From positions 372,001-436,000 of the forward strand of contig NZ_JAVBIJ010000001.1 of assembly GCF_032193765.1 (NCBI RefSeq): 64,000 bases of DNA, in the 5' to 3' direction. The notes under the pieces were generated by a model. It was not told the origin of the DNA and ran no database searches. It saw nothing but the letters and a program-made list of their open reading frames with translations. A program made the position numbers and the translations under genes. Below, in pieces: positions 53,916 to 62,920 of this stretch. Source of the stretch: Rhodoferax potami. GTDB taxonomy: Bacteria; Pseudomonadota; Gammaproteobacteria; Burkholderiales; Burkholderiaceae_C. Numbering within the stretch: the stretch's first letter is position 1; every line of letters starts with the position of its first letter.

Positions 53916-55721
53916 ATGGCCACCAGTCAAGGCAGAGACACATCTGGCACGAGCACACTTCCCGCGGGCTATGCAGCCCTGCACAGCAGCTTCCGCTGGC
54001 AGGTGCCCGAGCATTTCAACATGGCCCAAGCGTGCAGCCGCCGCTGGGCGGAGGCACCGGGCGCTACAAAAAGAATAGCTATACGCGCATATTCCAAAAG
54101 CGCTGAGAGCACTTTTTACTCTTATTCGCAGCTGCAGGAGCAGGCCAACCGCCTCTCCCATGTGTTGGCCGCGCGGGGCGTGCAGCGGGGCGACCGGGTC
54201 GGCATTGTGCTGCCCCAGCGCTTTGAGACCGCTGTGGCCTACATGGCCGTGATGCAAATGGGGGCTGTGGCTATGCCCCTGTCGATGTTGTTCGGCCCCG
54301 AGGCGCTGGAGTTCCGGCTGCAAGACAGTGAAGCGGTGGTCGCCATTTGCGATGCCGGCTCACTGCCTGCGCTGGCCGGCGTGCGCCACACCTGCCCGCA
54401 GCTGCGGGCGGTGGTGGGCGTCGGCCTGGCGGCTGCAGACGCAACCTTGCTGAGCGGCCCGCTGGACGCCGCCTGGGAAGCCGCCTTGCGCGCGAGCCCT
54501 GACACTTTTGAGCCGGTGAACACCCTGGCCGAAGAGCCCGCCGTGCTGATTTACACCAGTGGCACCACCGGCAACCCCAAAGGCGCGCTGATCCCGCACC
54601 GGGCGCTCATCGGTAACCTGAGCGGCTTTGTGGCCAGCCAGAACTGGTTCGGGTTTGACGGCAAAACCAACCAGCGCTCTAACGCGGTGTTTTGGTCCCC
54701 CGCAGACTGGGCCTGGACCGGCGGGCTCATGGACGCACTGTTGCCCACGCTGTATTTCGGCCGCCCTATCGTGGCCTACCACGGCCGCTTCAGCCCGCAA
54801 ACCGCGCTGGAGCTGATGCGCGACTGCGGGGTGACCCACACGTTTTTGTTCCCCACTGCGCTGAAGGCGATGATGAAGGCCTATCCCGGCGCGGGCGGTG
54901 CAAAGGGCAAGACAGTGCGCCAGCAGTTCAAGCTCAAGCTGGACGCCATCATGAGTGCGGGCGAGGCGGTGGGCGACGCGGTGTTCGGGTACTGCGAAAA
55001 GCAGCTGGGCGTTAAGCCTAACGAAATGTTCGGCCAGACCGAGATGAACTACATCGTGGGTAACTGCAATTTGCGCTACCCGTCCAAGCCCGGCAGCATG
55101 GGCATGGGCTACCCCGGTCACCGGGTGGCGGTGATTGACGAGGCCGGCAACGAATGCCCGGTGGGCGTGCCCGGCGATGTGGCGCTGAACCGCTTCGATG
55201 TGCACGGCCAGCCCGACCCGATTTTCTTTTTGGGCTACTGGAAGAACCCAAAAGCCACCGACGCCAAGTTCACCGGCGACTGGTGCCGCACCGGCGACCT
55301 CGCGGTGCGCGATGCCGATGGCTACCTCTGGTACCAAGGCCGCAGCGACGATGTGTTCAAGGCCGCGGGCTACCGCATTGGCCCCGGCGAAATCGAGAAC
55401 TGCCTGGTCAAACACCCCGCCGTGATCAACGCCGCGGTGGTGCCCAAGCCCGACGCCGAGCGTGGCGCACTGGTCAAGGCCTATGTGGTGATTGCTCCTG
55501 ATTTTGTAGCGGCTTGCGCAGGTAATTCGAGCGCTACAGCCCAATTTCATGCCCAACTCACGGTAGAGCTGCAAGCCCATGTGAAGGGCCAGCTGGCCCC
55601 TTACGAGTACCCCAAAGAAATCGAGTTTGTAGACGCCTTGCCCATGACCACCACCGGCAAAGTGCAGCGCCGGGTGCTGCGCCTGCAAGAGGAGGCGCGT
55701 TATGCAGCTGCCCGCGCTTAG
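53916..55721 (+). CDS. AMP-dependent acyl-CoA synthetase with two in-frame repeat insertions
   Basis: A 601-aa ligase activating a carboxylic acid to its CoA ester through an acyl-AMP. Motifs are the P-loop YTSGTTGNPKGA, FGQTEMNYIVGNC, TGDLAVRDADGYLWYQGR and the C-terminal catalytic Lys in MTTTGKVQRRVLR. It resembles medium-chain ACSM-like enzymes; the substrate is unassigned. A CAGGAGAC site precedes the ATG. Two copies of the dispersed repeat fall in the coding sequence. They encode GATKRIAIRAYSKSAES near the N-terminus and DFVAACAGNSSATAQF near the C-terminus, and both seem to be extra residues relative to the family. Confidence 0.93.
   Translation: MATSQGRDTSGTSTLPAGYAALHSSFRWQVPEHFNMAQACSRRWAEAPGATKRIAIRAYSKSAESTFYSYSQLQEQANRLSHVLAARGVQRGDRVGIVLPQRFETAVAYMAVMQMGAVAMPLSMLFGPEALEFRLQDSEAVVAICDAGSLPALAGVRHTCPQLRAVVGVGLAAADATLLSGPLDAAWEAALRASPDTFEPVNTLAEEPAVLIYTSGTTGNPKGALIPHRALIGNLSGFVASQNWFGFDGKTNQRSNAVFWSPADWAWTGGLMDALLPTLYFGRPIVAYHGRFSPQTALELMRDCGVTHTFLFPTALKAMMKAYPGAGGAKGKTVRQQFKLKLDAIMSAGEAVGDAVFGYCEKQLGVKPNEMFGQTEMNYIVGNCNLRYPSKPGSMGMGYPGHRVAVIDEAGNECPVGVPGDVALNRFDVHGQPDPIFFLGYWKNPKATDAKFTGDWCRTGDLAVRDADGYLWYQGRSDDVFKAAGYRIGPGEIENCLVKHPAVINAAVVPKPDAERGALVKAYVVIAPDFVAACAGNSSATAQFHAQLTVELQAHVKGQLAPYEYPKEIEFVDALPMTTTGKVQRRVLRLQEEARYAAARA
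54063..54110 (+). repeat. Dispersed ~45-bp repeat, copy E (inside acyl-CoA synthetase)
   Basis: GCTACAAAAAGAATAGCTAT, then ACGCGCATATTCC, then AAAAGCGCTGAGAGC. Same orientation and order as copy F. Read in frame. Confidence 0.6.
55494..55541 (+). repeat. Dispersed ~45-bp repeat, copy F (inside acyl-CoA synthetase)
   Basis: GCTCCTGATTTTGTAGCGGC, then TTGCGCAGGTAATTCG, then AGCGCTACAGCC. It is a second, in-frame copy in the same gene, inserted before the C-terminal helix that leads to LAPYEYPKEIEF. Confidence 0.65.
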
Positions 55722-56520
55722 CAGCGCTCTTCGGCCAATGCTGTCTAGGCGCATTGGGTGGTTGAGCTGGAGCAAGTGGCTGGCGGTGCCCTTGTTCACT
55801 CTCATGCAGTACGTCGCCAGCCCTTGGCGCAGCATGTTTTTTATGACCCTGGTGCTCAGCGCTGCGCTGTCCGTATTTTTCTTCTTTTCTCTGCGGGCCT
55901 GGGAGCTTAGCCTGCGCCGCCAGTTTGTTCGGGAGGCACCGCTGCCGCGCTTTTTGGGCGCCAAGCTCATGGCGCAGTACTCGCAGCTCAGCGCGCGCGA
56001 CACCGAGCTGGTGCTGCACGGCCTGCGCCAGTTTTTCATGGCGCACTTGCGCAGCAATCGCCAGTTTGTTGCGATGCCATCCAAGGTAGTGGATGCGGCC
56101 TGGCACGAGTTCATTCTGCACACGCGCGGCTACCAGCAGTGGTGCCATGCCGCATTTGGCAGTCTGCTGCACCACAGCCCGGCCGAAGTGCTGGGGCGTG
56201 ATGCCCGCCGCAACGACGGCTTGCGCCGGGTGTGGTTTTGGGCCTGCAAAGAGGAAAGCATTGACCCCCGCCAGCCCAGCCGCTTGCCGCTGTTGTTTGC
56301 CTTAGATAAAAAATTTGGCATCGCTGGTGGCTTTACCTATGTGGCGGACTGTGGCGCTATGAACCGGCAAAACGCGGATGCGTATTGCGGCACTAGTTTT
56401 GGTGACGGCGGCAGCGATTGCGGTGCGCCCGGTGATGCGGGAAGCTTCGGTGGGGCTGATAGCAGCAGTTCGGGGGGTGACGGCGGTGGTGATAGCGGCT
56501 GCGGTGGTGGTGGCGACTAG
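55702..56520 (+). CDS. Glycine-rich-domain-like membrane protein
   Basis: A 272-aa protein. Hydrophobic helices occur near residues 25-40 and 46-65. The central region VVDAAWHEFILHTRGYQQWC matches the GRDL pattern (glycine-rich domain-containing protein-like). The C-terminal ~45 residues are Gly/Asp/Ser-rich with scattered Cys (CGAPGDAGSFGGADSSSSGG). It overlaps the acyl-CoA synthetase gene by 20 bp. Function unknown; the tail may be secreted or metal-linked, which is speculation. Confidence 0.8.
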   Translation: MQLPALSSALRPMLSRRIGWLSWSKWLAVPLFTLMQYVASPWRSMFFMTLVLSAALSVFFFFSLRAWELSLRRQFVREAPLPRFLGAKLMAQYSQLSARDTELVLHGLRQFFMAHLRSNRQFVAMPSKVVDAAWHEFILHTRGYQQWCHAAFGSLLHHSPAEVLGRDARRNDGLRRVWFWACKEESIDPRQPSRLPLLFALDKKFGIAGGFTYVADCGAMNRQNADAYCGTSFGDGGSDCGAPGDAGSFGGADSSSSGGDGGGDSGCGGGGD

Positions 56521-56585
56521 GTCTTTGCGATCACGCTAACATCCTTCGCAAGCGCCTGTCTCCAACACTTTTCTTCCCTGAACCC

Positions 56586-57653
56586 ATGAACACCATCCAA
56601 CTCGGTCGCAGCGATCTGCGCGTTACCCCCATCTGCCTCGGCACCATGACCTTCGGTGAGCAGGTGGACGAACCTACCTCCCACGCCATTCTGAGCCGCT
56701 CGCTGGAGCGGGGGGTCAACTTCATCGACACGGCCGAGATGTACTCGGTGCCTCCGCGCGCTGAGACCTTTAACCTGACCGAAAAAATCATCGGCAACTG
56801 GCTGAAGGCCAACCCAGGTGCCCGCGAAAAACTGGTGATCGCCACCAAAGTAGCCGGCCCCTCCCGCGGCATGCCCTGGGTGCGCAATGGCAGCAGCAAC
56901 CTCACCGCAGAAGACATCATTGCCGCAGCAGAGGGCAGCCTGCAGCGGATGAAAATCGACGTCATCGACCTTTACCAGATTCACTGGCCGGTGCGCCATG
57001 TGCCCATGTTCGGCGGCATGTACTACAACCCCGCCAATGAAAACGTGGGTGGCAGCGCCATTGAAGAGCAGCTGCGCGCCATGGACACGCTGGTCAAGGC
57101 CGGCAAGGTGCGCGCCATCGGTTTGTCGAACGAAACCTCTTACGGCGTGCACGAGTTTGTGCGCCTGGCCGAGCAGCACGGCCTACCCCGTATTGCGACC
57201 GTGCAAAACAACTACGGCCTGCTGGCCCGCACGGTAGAAAACGGCTTGGATGAAACCATGCACCGCCTGGGCGTGTCGCTACTGCCGTATTCGCCCTTGG
57301 CCTTTGGCCTGCTCACCGGCAAATACGACGACGAAGGCCTGCTGGGCGAGAACGTGTCGCCCGATGTGCGGCTGCGCAAGTTCGAGTCCACCCGCAAGCA
57401 ACGCTGGGGCCGCCCTGACGCCTTGAAGGCCGCGCGCAAATACAACGCCTTGGCCCGCGAATACGGCTTCACACCCAGCCAGATGGCTTTGGCCTTCTGC
57501 TACACCAAGTGGCAAGTCGCCAGCACCATCATCGGTGTGCGCACCCTGGAGCAACTCGATGAAAACATCGACGCCTGGGGCACCGTGCTACCCGAAGAGC
57601 TGCTCAAAAAGATCGACGAAGTCCGCTGGGAAATCCGCGATCCGGCGGTGTGA
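56586..57653 (+). CDS. Aldo/keto reductase, Tas family
   Basis: A 355-aa NADPH-dependent reductase. Catalytic tetrad: Asp and Tyr in NFIDTAEMYSVPPR, Lys in VIATKVAGPSRG and His in DLYQIHWPV. The NADP-binding end is STIIGVRTLEQLDENI. The extended loop and GNWLKANPGAREKL match E. coli Tas. The physiological substrate is unknown. It follows the GRDL gene after 65 bp. Confidence 0.93.
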   Translation: MNTIQLGRSDLRVTPICLGTMTFGEQVDEPTSHAILSRSLERGVNFIDTAEMYSVPPRAETFNLTEKIIGNWLKANPGAREKLVIATKVAGPSRGMPWVRNGSSNLTAEDIIAAAEGSLQRMKIDVIDLYQIHWPVRHVPMFGGMYYNPANENVGGSAIEEQLRAMDTLVKAGKVRAIGLSNETSYGVHEFVRLAEQHGLPRIATVQNNYGLLARTVENGLDETMHRLGVSLLPYSPLAFGLLTGKYDDEGLLGENVSPDVRLRKFESTRKQRWGRPDALKAARKYNALAREYGFTPSQMALAFCYTKWQVASTIIGVRTLEQLDENIDAWGTVLPEELLKKIDEVRWEIRDPAV

Positions 57654-57944
57654 GCATTGGCTGGGCAATTTAATTGCTCTGCCGAGGTCTGCTTTGCAGC
57701 GGAAGCAGCCCTTCACAAAAACACCCGATCGGGGATATTCAATCTGGTTTCGAGGAGTAAAAATTGTGAAATTAGTGGCTCACTCCGTTACTTACAAAGT
57801 GCGAGGTTTGTCGGTACTCTTTATATCTCTACAAACGCATATGAATATTTCGGAAATTGAGCCAGCGAAAGACTTTCCCGTGCAATTGGCGCCCAGTTTA
57901 TGCCGCAGCTTCCGGGATATCTCGCAGGTTTTGCGTCATACATT
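57654..57944. other. AT-rich non-coding stretch
   Basis: About 290 bp lower in GC than its neighbours, with no ORF I can support. It separates the reductase gene from the orphan secreted-protein gene and presumably holds the latter's promoter. Base composition hints at acquired DNA. Confidence 0.4.
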
Positions 57945-58391
57945 ATGCTGAGCATACATATAAGCCCTTTTTCCCTTCTTGGTGCGATAACCTCGGCGCT
58001 GATGCTGGGGGCAGCAACCAGTTTTGCGTCACCCCTTGGAGATGACACAATTCGGTTTAGGGGCGATGGCAATTGCACAGTCTCAATGACTTCGATATTC
58101 GCTAATCGTTCAACCGTTGTGTTCTCTTACTCTGGATTTCAGCCCAACGAGACCGTTCGTTTTTATTCAGTCTCCGAAAATGAAAGGGGCACAGGAAACC
58201 TGCAGGTTGATGCGCTGGGCAACGTACAGGCACTCGTAATGCCACACGTTATAGGCCTACGGCTCGGCAGTGCTGAATTAACTGCTAGTGGCAGCATGTG
58301 CTCGATATCCGTGGGTTTTAAATGGTGGTCAGACAGTGCGGATGCCCAACCCACCGCTTCAGGGGACGCGCCACAAGCGGTGCGCCCCTGA
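57945..58391 (+). CDS. Orphan secreted protein of unknown function
   Basis: A 148-aa product from the ATG at 57945. A signal peptide (FSLLGAITSALMLGAATSFA) is followed by a beta-rich region with two Cys (GDGNCTVSM and SGSMCSISV) that may form a disulfide. A Thr/Ala/Pro-rich tail ends in VRP. No family recognised. Codon use and surrounding AT-richness differ from adjacent genes, suggesting transfer. A longer in-frame reading from 57900 is less likely. Confidence 0.62.
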   Translation: MLSIHISPFSLLGAITSALMLGAATSFASPLGDDTIRFRGDGNCTVSMTSIFANRSTVVFSYSGFQPNETVRFYSVSENERGTGNLQVDALGNVQALVMPHVIGLRLGSAELTASGSMCSISVGFKWWSDSADAQPTASGDAPQAVRP

Positions 58392-58392
58392 A
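58358..58392 (+). terminator. Hairpin over the stop of the secreted-protein gene
   Basis: Stem TTCAGGGG/CCCCTGAA with an inner CGC/GCG pair. It includes the stop codon and is followed by ATTCG, without a T run, so termination strength is uncertain. Confidence 0.45.
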
Positions 58393-58493
58393 ATTCGACG
58401 TTAACGTGCCATTTGAGTGACTGCTTCCGAGCGATGGCAGAGTCAGCTAACAGCCTTTTTCAGTCCTGTCAAAGCGTATGAAAATACGCTCCT

Positions 58494-58985
58494 ATGGCCA
58501 AAAAAGACCACGTCTCTGAAACCCCTGCCACCCAGCTGCTCAAAGCGAGCAAGGTGGCGTTCACCGAGCACCCATACGAGTACCTGGAGCATGGCGGTGC
58601 GCAGCACAGCGCGGCGGTGCTCGGGTTTGACCCGTTCACCGTGGTCAAAACTCTGATCATGCAAGACCACGATGCCAAGCCGCTGGTGGTGCTGATGCAC
58701 GGCAATCGCAAGGTGTCCACCAAAAATCTGGCGCGGCAGATCGGTGTCAAATCGGTCGAGCCTTGCGCCCCCGAAGTTGCCAACAAGCACAGCGGCTACC
58801 TGGTCGGTGGCACCTCGCCTTTTGGCACCCGCAAAACCATGCCGGTGTTCATCGAATCCACCATTCTCGAGTTGCCCCGCATCTGCATCAATGGCGGCCG
58901 GCGTGGGTACCTTGTAGGGATTGATCCCCAAGTGTGTTTGGAGTTACTGGGCGCCAAGCCTGTACAGTGCGCGCTGGAAGAGTGA
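58494..58985 (+). CDS. ybaK: Cys-tRNA(Pro)/aminoacyl-tRNA deacylase, YbaK/EbsC type
   Basis: A 163-aa trans-editing hydrolase that removes mis-charged Cys from tRNA(Pro). Conserved features are [18 protein letters not shown], the catalytic-region Lys in [17 protein letters not shown] and the GGTSPFG loop. The ATG at 58494 gives the usual length. It is 14 bp ahead of plsY and may share its transcript. Confidence 0.93.
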   Translation: MAKKDHVSETPATQLLKASKVAFTEHPYEYLEHGGAQHSAAVLGFDPFTVVKTLIMQDHDAKPLVVLMHGNRKVSTKNLARQIGVKSVEPCAPEVANKHSGYLVGGTSPFGTRKTMPVFIESTILELPRICINGGRRGYLVGIDPQVCLELLGAKPVQCALEE

Positions 58986-58999
58986 TTGGAGAACCTGTT

Positions 59000-59641
59000 T
59001 TGAATTCTGTGTTGTATCCCTTGCTGGCCACCGTAGCCGCCTACCTGATCGGGTCTTTGTCGTTTGCCGTCATCGTGAGCCGCGTCATGGGCCTGAACGA
59101 TCCGCGCACCTACGGCAGCAAAAACCCCGGCGCCACCAATGTGCTGCGCTCCGGCTCCAAGGCTGCCGCAGTGGTTACGCTGCTGCTTGATGCCGTCAAA
59201 GGCTGGCTGCCGGTCGCTGCCATCCAGTGGTGGGGCCAGCCTTATGGCCTGGGCGAGGGCACCATGGCGCTGGCCGGTTTTGCGGCCTTTATCGGTCACC
59301 TGTATCCGGTGTTCTTCAAGTTTGTGGGCGGCAAGGGCGTTGCCACGGCGATGGGCGTGTTGGTCGCGACCAGCGGCTGGTTGGCGTTGGCCACGGGCCT
59401 CACCTGGCTGATCGTGGCGTATGCCTTCCGCTACTCGTCTTTGGCGTCTTTGGTGGCCGCCTTGTTCGCACCGGCGTATTACGCCTTTGGTGACGGTGTC
59501 GCCTGGATCACCGATCGCAACTTGCTGCTGTCAACGGCGGTGATGTCCATGTTCCTGATCTGGCGCCATTCAGAGAACATTTCCCGCTTGGTCAAGGGCA
59601 CAGAGTCCAAGCTGGGCAAGAAAAAAGAAGCAGGCAAGTAG
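59000..59641 (+). CDS. plsY: Acyl-phosphate glycerol-3-phosphate acyltransferase
   Basis: A 213-aa membrane enzyme that makes 1-acyl-glycerol-3-phosphate from acyl-phosphate, the first step of phospholipid synthesis. Conserved motifs are [33 protein letters not shown] and, less sharply, the third motif. About five helices are predicted. The start is a TTG at 59000 supported by GGAGAA about eight bases upstream; a GTG at 59009 is an alternative. Lys-rich C-terminus ([10 protein letters not shown]). Confidence 0.94.
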   Translation: MNSVLYPLLATVAAYLIGSLSFAVIVSRVMGLNDPRTYGSKNPGATNVLRSGSKAAAVVTLLLDAVKGWLPVAAIQWWGQPYGLGEGTMALAGFAAFIGHLYPVFFKFVGGKGVATAMGVLVATSGWLALATGLTWLIVAYAFRYSSLASLVAALFAPAYYAFGDGVAWITDRNLLLSTAVMSMFLIWRHSENISRLVKGTESKLGKKKEAGK

Positions 59642-59651
59642 GTCGACAGGG

Positions 59652-59668
59652 GGCTGCCGACGGCAGCC
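59652..59668. terminator. Hairpin between convergent plsY and HD-domain genes
   Basis: Stem GGCTGCCG/CGGCAGCC with a minimal loop between convergent stops. No T run follows on the plus strand, so it may act as a barrier or weak terminator. Confidence 0.45.
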
Positions 59669-60631
59669 TCACGCCAAGCTGAGGGCTTGGCTGCCGAGCT
59701 GCAACAAATAGAAGTGGTTCAGCGGTGTGCGCACCGCCACCGATGGCAGGGCAGAGCGGATTCGTGGCGGCGCATTGCCTGTGGCGTGCAGTCGCGGGAC
59801 CGTATGAAACTCGCCACTGGGCTTGCCGATGACCACCACAAAAGGCTCATTGGTTTTACCGCTGCGCCGCACCACTACCGCAAGTTCATCGTTCTCTAGG
59901 CGCACATAGGTGCCGGGCGGGCACAGGCCTACCGAGCGGACCAGCGCCTGCCCGATTTCGTCGACCCCAGCAGTCGCCCGCGCCATCACCGAACGGGCAG
60001 ATTCAATCGCGCTGCGCCCGGTACGAGACGCGCGCGGGCTGATCATGGCCGCATATCGGTCCACGACCTTCAAAATCCGGGTTAAGAGCAGGGTGCGGTG
60101 AGTTTCGTCGCCGGTATTGCGGTCTACTGCGTCGTCATGGTGGCTGGACACGATTTCCAGCCACGCGTCGTCCGACACCCCCAAATTCGCCAACATCATG
60201 GCGCCCTTGATCGGGTGCGCCCGAATGGCGTCTTGCTGGGCCTGGTTGGGCCGCTCGGTTTGGGTAGCCAACTGGTCTTGCAAGGCAGTCATGGCCACAT
60301 TCATGGTGAGCGCCGCGTGGACCAGGCTATTGCGCTCAGCCGGCGGCAGCTTCAGCTCGGTGCCCACCATGTGGCACAAAACCGCACAGACCAGCGCGTG
60401 CGAGGCGCTGTACCCCACCGGGGAATTACTGGCCAGCTGAAACAGCAGATACAGGCCCACATCCGGGTCGCGCTGCAGCAGGCCTTGCATCCACCGGTCG
60501 TATTGCACCACCCGGTAGGCAAACTGCTGTGTGGTTGCGGGGCTGCCCAAAATGACGCCCAAGCCGGACTCCAGGTCAGACCACTGGCCCAACAAGTCTT
60601 CGTAAGCGTTTTCGTCTCGCACGACTGCCAT
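59669..60631 (-). CDS. Degenerate HD-GYP-like protein
   Basis: A 320-aa protein resembling the HD-GYP fold of cyclic-di-GMP phosphodiesterases. Conserved-looking pieces are YSASHALVCAVLCHMVG, HPIKGAMMLANLG and IVSSHHDDAVDR. The key HD pair (usual LLHDIGK) is replaced by HAALTMNVAMT, and the GYP motif is not evident. It is probably not a c-di-GMP hydrolase; a sensor or protein-binding role is possible. I chose the ATG at 60631; a TTG at 60640 would overlap the protease gene by four bases. Confidence 0.75.
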   Translation of the reverse strand: MAVVRDENAYEDLLGQWSDLESGLGVILGSPATTQQFAYRVVQYDRWMQGLLQRDPDVGLYLLFQLASNSPVGYSASHALVCAVLCHMVGTELKLPPAERNSLVHAALTMNVAMTALQDQLATQTERPNQAQQDAIRAHPIKGAMMLANLGVSDDAWLEIVSSHHDDAVDRNTGDETHRTLLLTRILKVVDRYAAMISPRASRTGRSAIESARSVMARATAGVDEIGQALVRSVGLCPPGTYVRLENDELAVVVRRSGKTNEPFVVVIGKPSGEFHTVPRLHATGNAPPRIRSALPSVAVRTPLNHFYLLQLGSQALSLA

Positions 60632-60636
60632 CCGGT

Positions 60637-61281
60637 TCAAAAACGCCTGTCTAGAATCATCTGATCGTTGGTCCGGTTCATCTGGAAACGGCCCAAAAAG
60701 CTATTGCCCAGCAACACATAGGGCATCGAAGCCGGCGTGATGACAGCATCTACTCCGCTGACTGACACATCGCCCAAGCGGACGTTGTTCAGTGTCATGC
60801 GCCAACCGGGCACCACGCCATTGGCAGTGTTCATCTGCACACGGTCACCGTTTTGGTACTTGAGCCCGATACGGTCGGCTTCGGCCGCGCTGATAGACAC
60901 AGCGGTAGCGCCGGTATCCACCATGAACCGCACGATACGTCCATTGATCTGGCCATCCGACATAAAGTGACCACCCGGCCCCACCGCCAACACAACCCGG
61001 TTGCCGCTCGCCGGCTGGCCTGCCCCGGTGCCCACATTCGCGGGCGCATCGCCAACCCGCAGGGACATTTTTTTGCCGGCAACCTCGACCACGACCGTGT
61101 CGCCCTGCATGGACACCACTTTGACGCCCATGTGGGTGGCCCCCAAGGCCACACTTTTGGGAAAGCCGCCATCCACAATCAGCAGCGCCTTGTCGCCCAG
61201 CGTTCCGTTAATAGCGACCGTCTGGCCCCAGACAGCGGGGGCCAGCAACAGGGCAAACAAAAAGCGGGCGGCGGTGCGCAT
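60637..61281 (-). CDS. Retropepsin-like clan AA aspartic protease
   Basis: A 214-aa secreted or periplasmic protein. A signal peptide (ARFLFALLLAPAVWG) precedes the protease domain, whose catalytic motif is FMVDTGATAVSIS with the second-half flap region PYVLLGNSFLG. This is the bacterial TIGR02281-type single-domain aspartyl protease, which acts as a dimer. Its start meets the yajQ stop at the same base, so the genes are coupled. Substrate unknown. Confidence 0.88.
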   Translation of the reverse strand: MRTAARFLFALLLAPAVWGQTVAINGTLGDKALLIVDGGFPKSVALGATHMGVKVVSMQGDTVVVEVAGKKMSLRVGDAPANVGTGAGQPASGNRVVLAVGPGGHFMSDGQINGRIVRFMVDTGATAVSISAAEADRIGLKYQNGDRVQMNTANGVVPGWRMTLNNVRLGDVSVSGVDAVITPASMPYVLLGNSFLGRFQMNRTNDQMILDRRF

Positions 61282-61766
61282 CAGTCGCGGAAGTTGTCGA
61301 AGGTCAGGGGGATATCGGTCACATCTTTGCGGATCAGCGCCATGGCGGCTTGCAGGTCATCCCGCTTAGCGCCGGTAATGCGCACTTTTTCTTCCTGAAT
61401 GGCGGCTTGCACCTTCAGTTTGCTGTCCTTCATCAGGCGCTGGATCTTCTTGGCCAGTTCGGATTCGATGCCGTTACGCACCTTGATCATCACCTTGACC
61501 TTGTCGCCGCCCATTTTCTGGACATCGCCACGGTCCAGGAAGCGCACATCGACTTCCTGCTTGGTGAGTTTGTTGCGCAACACGTCTTCGATCTGGTCGA
61601 GCTGGAACTCGGCATCCCCTATCAGGGTGATTTCCTTGTCCTTGATCTCGATCTTGGCGGCTGTGCCTTTGAAGTCAAAGCGGGTGCCGATTTCTTTGGC
61701 TGTGTTTTCTACGCCGTTCTTGACCTTGACCAAGTCGGCTTCGCATACGGTATCAAATGAGGGCAT
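61281..61766 (-). CDS. yajQ: YajQ-family nucleotide-binding protein
   Basis: A 161-aa protein of the YajQ (UPF0234) family. Recognisable segments are [32 protein letters not shown] and [21 protein letters not shown]. Relatives bind cyclic-di-GMP or nucleic acids and regulate transcription. Start at the ATG at 61766; convergent or divergent partner is murB on the other strand, 38 bp away. Confidence 0.94.
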   Translation of the reverse strand: MPSFDTVCEADLVKVKNGVENTAKEIGTRFDFKGTAAKIEIKDKEITLIGDAEFQLDQIEDVLRNKLTKQEVDVRFLDRGDVQKMGGDKVKVMIKVRNGIESELAKKIQRLMKDSKLKVQAAIQEEKVRITGAKRDDLQAAMALIRKDVTDIPLTFDNFRD

Positions 61767-61804
61767 GGGGCTCGCTCTAAAAAATGCAATGAGACAATCT
61801 GAGG

Positions 61805-62875
61805 ATGTTAGTCGAGAAAAACATTCCCCTGCAGGCGTTCAACACCTTCCGCATTGTGGCCAAGGCCCAGGCGCTGGCCCGAATCACCAGTGAAGCCGAC
61901 GTGCACCAACTGTTGGCCGATCCTGAGTGGACCGCTGTGCCCAAGTTTGTGCTGGGGGGCGGCAGCAACATTGTGCTGACCGGCGACGTCAAGCCCCTGG
62001 TGCTGAAAGTCGAGGTCCGCGGGCTCAAGGTCGTGGGCGAAACGGCCAAGTCCGTCATCGTGGAGGCCGGTGCTGGCGAAAACTGGCACGACTTCGTGAC
62101 CTGGACGCTGGACCAGAACCTGCCGGGCATGGAAAACATGGCCCTGATCCCCGGCACCGTGGGCGCCTCGCCAGTGCAAAACGTGGGCGCTTATGGTGTG
62201 GAGCTGCAAGACCGCTTTGACTCGCTGGACGCCATCGACCTGCTGACCGGCCAGGTATTCACCCTGAACGCCGCGCAATGCGCATTTGGCTACCGCGACT
62301 CGGTGTTCAAACACGCCAGCAGCGGCGAGGCCGACCTGCACTTACCCCTGGGTCTGAAAGACCGGGCCTTGATCTTACGGGTGCGCTTTGCTCTGCCCAA
62401 GGCCTGGAAGCCGGTGCTGGGCTATGCCGATATCGAGCGCAAGATGGCTGAACACGGTGTTACCGAGCCCACCGCCCGCCAGATCTACGACTGGGTGTGC
62501 GAGGTGCGCCGCGCCAAGCTGCCGGACCCTGCCGTCATCGGCAACGCCGGCAGTTTCTTCAAAAACCCCACGGTCACCGCCGAACAGTGTGAAGACATCA
62601 TCGCCCGCGACCCCAAGGTCGTGCACTACCGGCTGGACAACGGCTCGGTCAAGCTGGCCGCCGGCTGGCTGATCGACTCCTGCGGCTGGAAGGGCAAATC
62701 GGTAGGCCAAGCGGGTGTGTACGAAAAGCAGGCGCTGGTGCTGGTGAACCGCGGCGCCGGGGTGGACGGCAACGGCGCCACTGGCGGCGAAGTCATGACC
62801 CTGGCCAAAGCCATTCAGACCAGTGTGTACGAGCGTTTCGGCATCATGCTGGAGCCGGAGCCGGTGGTGATCTAA
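61805..62875 (+). CDS. murB: UDP-N-acetylenolpyruvoylglucosamine reductase
   Basis: A 356-aa FAD enzyme that makes UDP-MurNAc for peptidoglycan. FAD-binding and active-site motifs are [36 protein letters not shown] and [10 protein letters not shown] with the catalytic Ser. It is the long type-I form as in E. coli. Divergent from yajQ over 38 bp. Confidence 0.96.
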   Translation: MLVEKNIPLQAFNTFRIVAKAQALARITSEADVHQLLADPEWTAVPKFVLGGGSNIVLTGDVKPLVLKVEVRGLKVVGETAKSVIVEAGAGENWHDFVTWTLDQNLPGMENMALIPGTVGASPVQNVGAYGVELQDRFDSLDAIDLLTGQVFTLNAAQCAFGYRDSVFKHASSGEADLHLPLGLKDRALILRVRFALPKAWKPVLGYADIERKMAEHGVTEPTARQIYDWVCEVRRAKLPDPAVIGNAGSFFKNPTVTAEQCEDIIARDPKVVHYRLDNGSVKLAAGWLIDSCGWKGKSVGQAGVYEKQALVLVNRGAGVDGNGATGGEVMTLAKAIQTSVYERFGIMLEPEPVVI

Positions 62876-62920
62876 ACCCCTGTCTTGCAGTCAGGAGCGC
62901 TTAGGGGCTACCCTGTCTGC

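Noticed and set aside
57657..57860. Possible 67-aa ORF in the AT-rich patch
   Set aside because: It has no ribosome site, no recognisable domain and runs through low-complexity AT-rich DNA.
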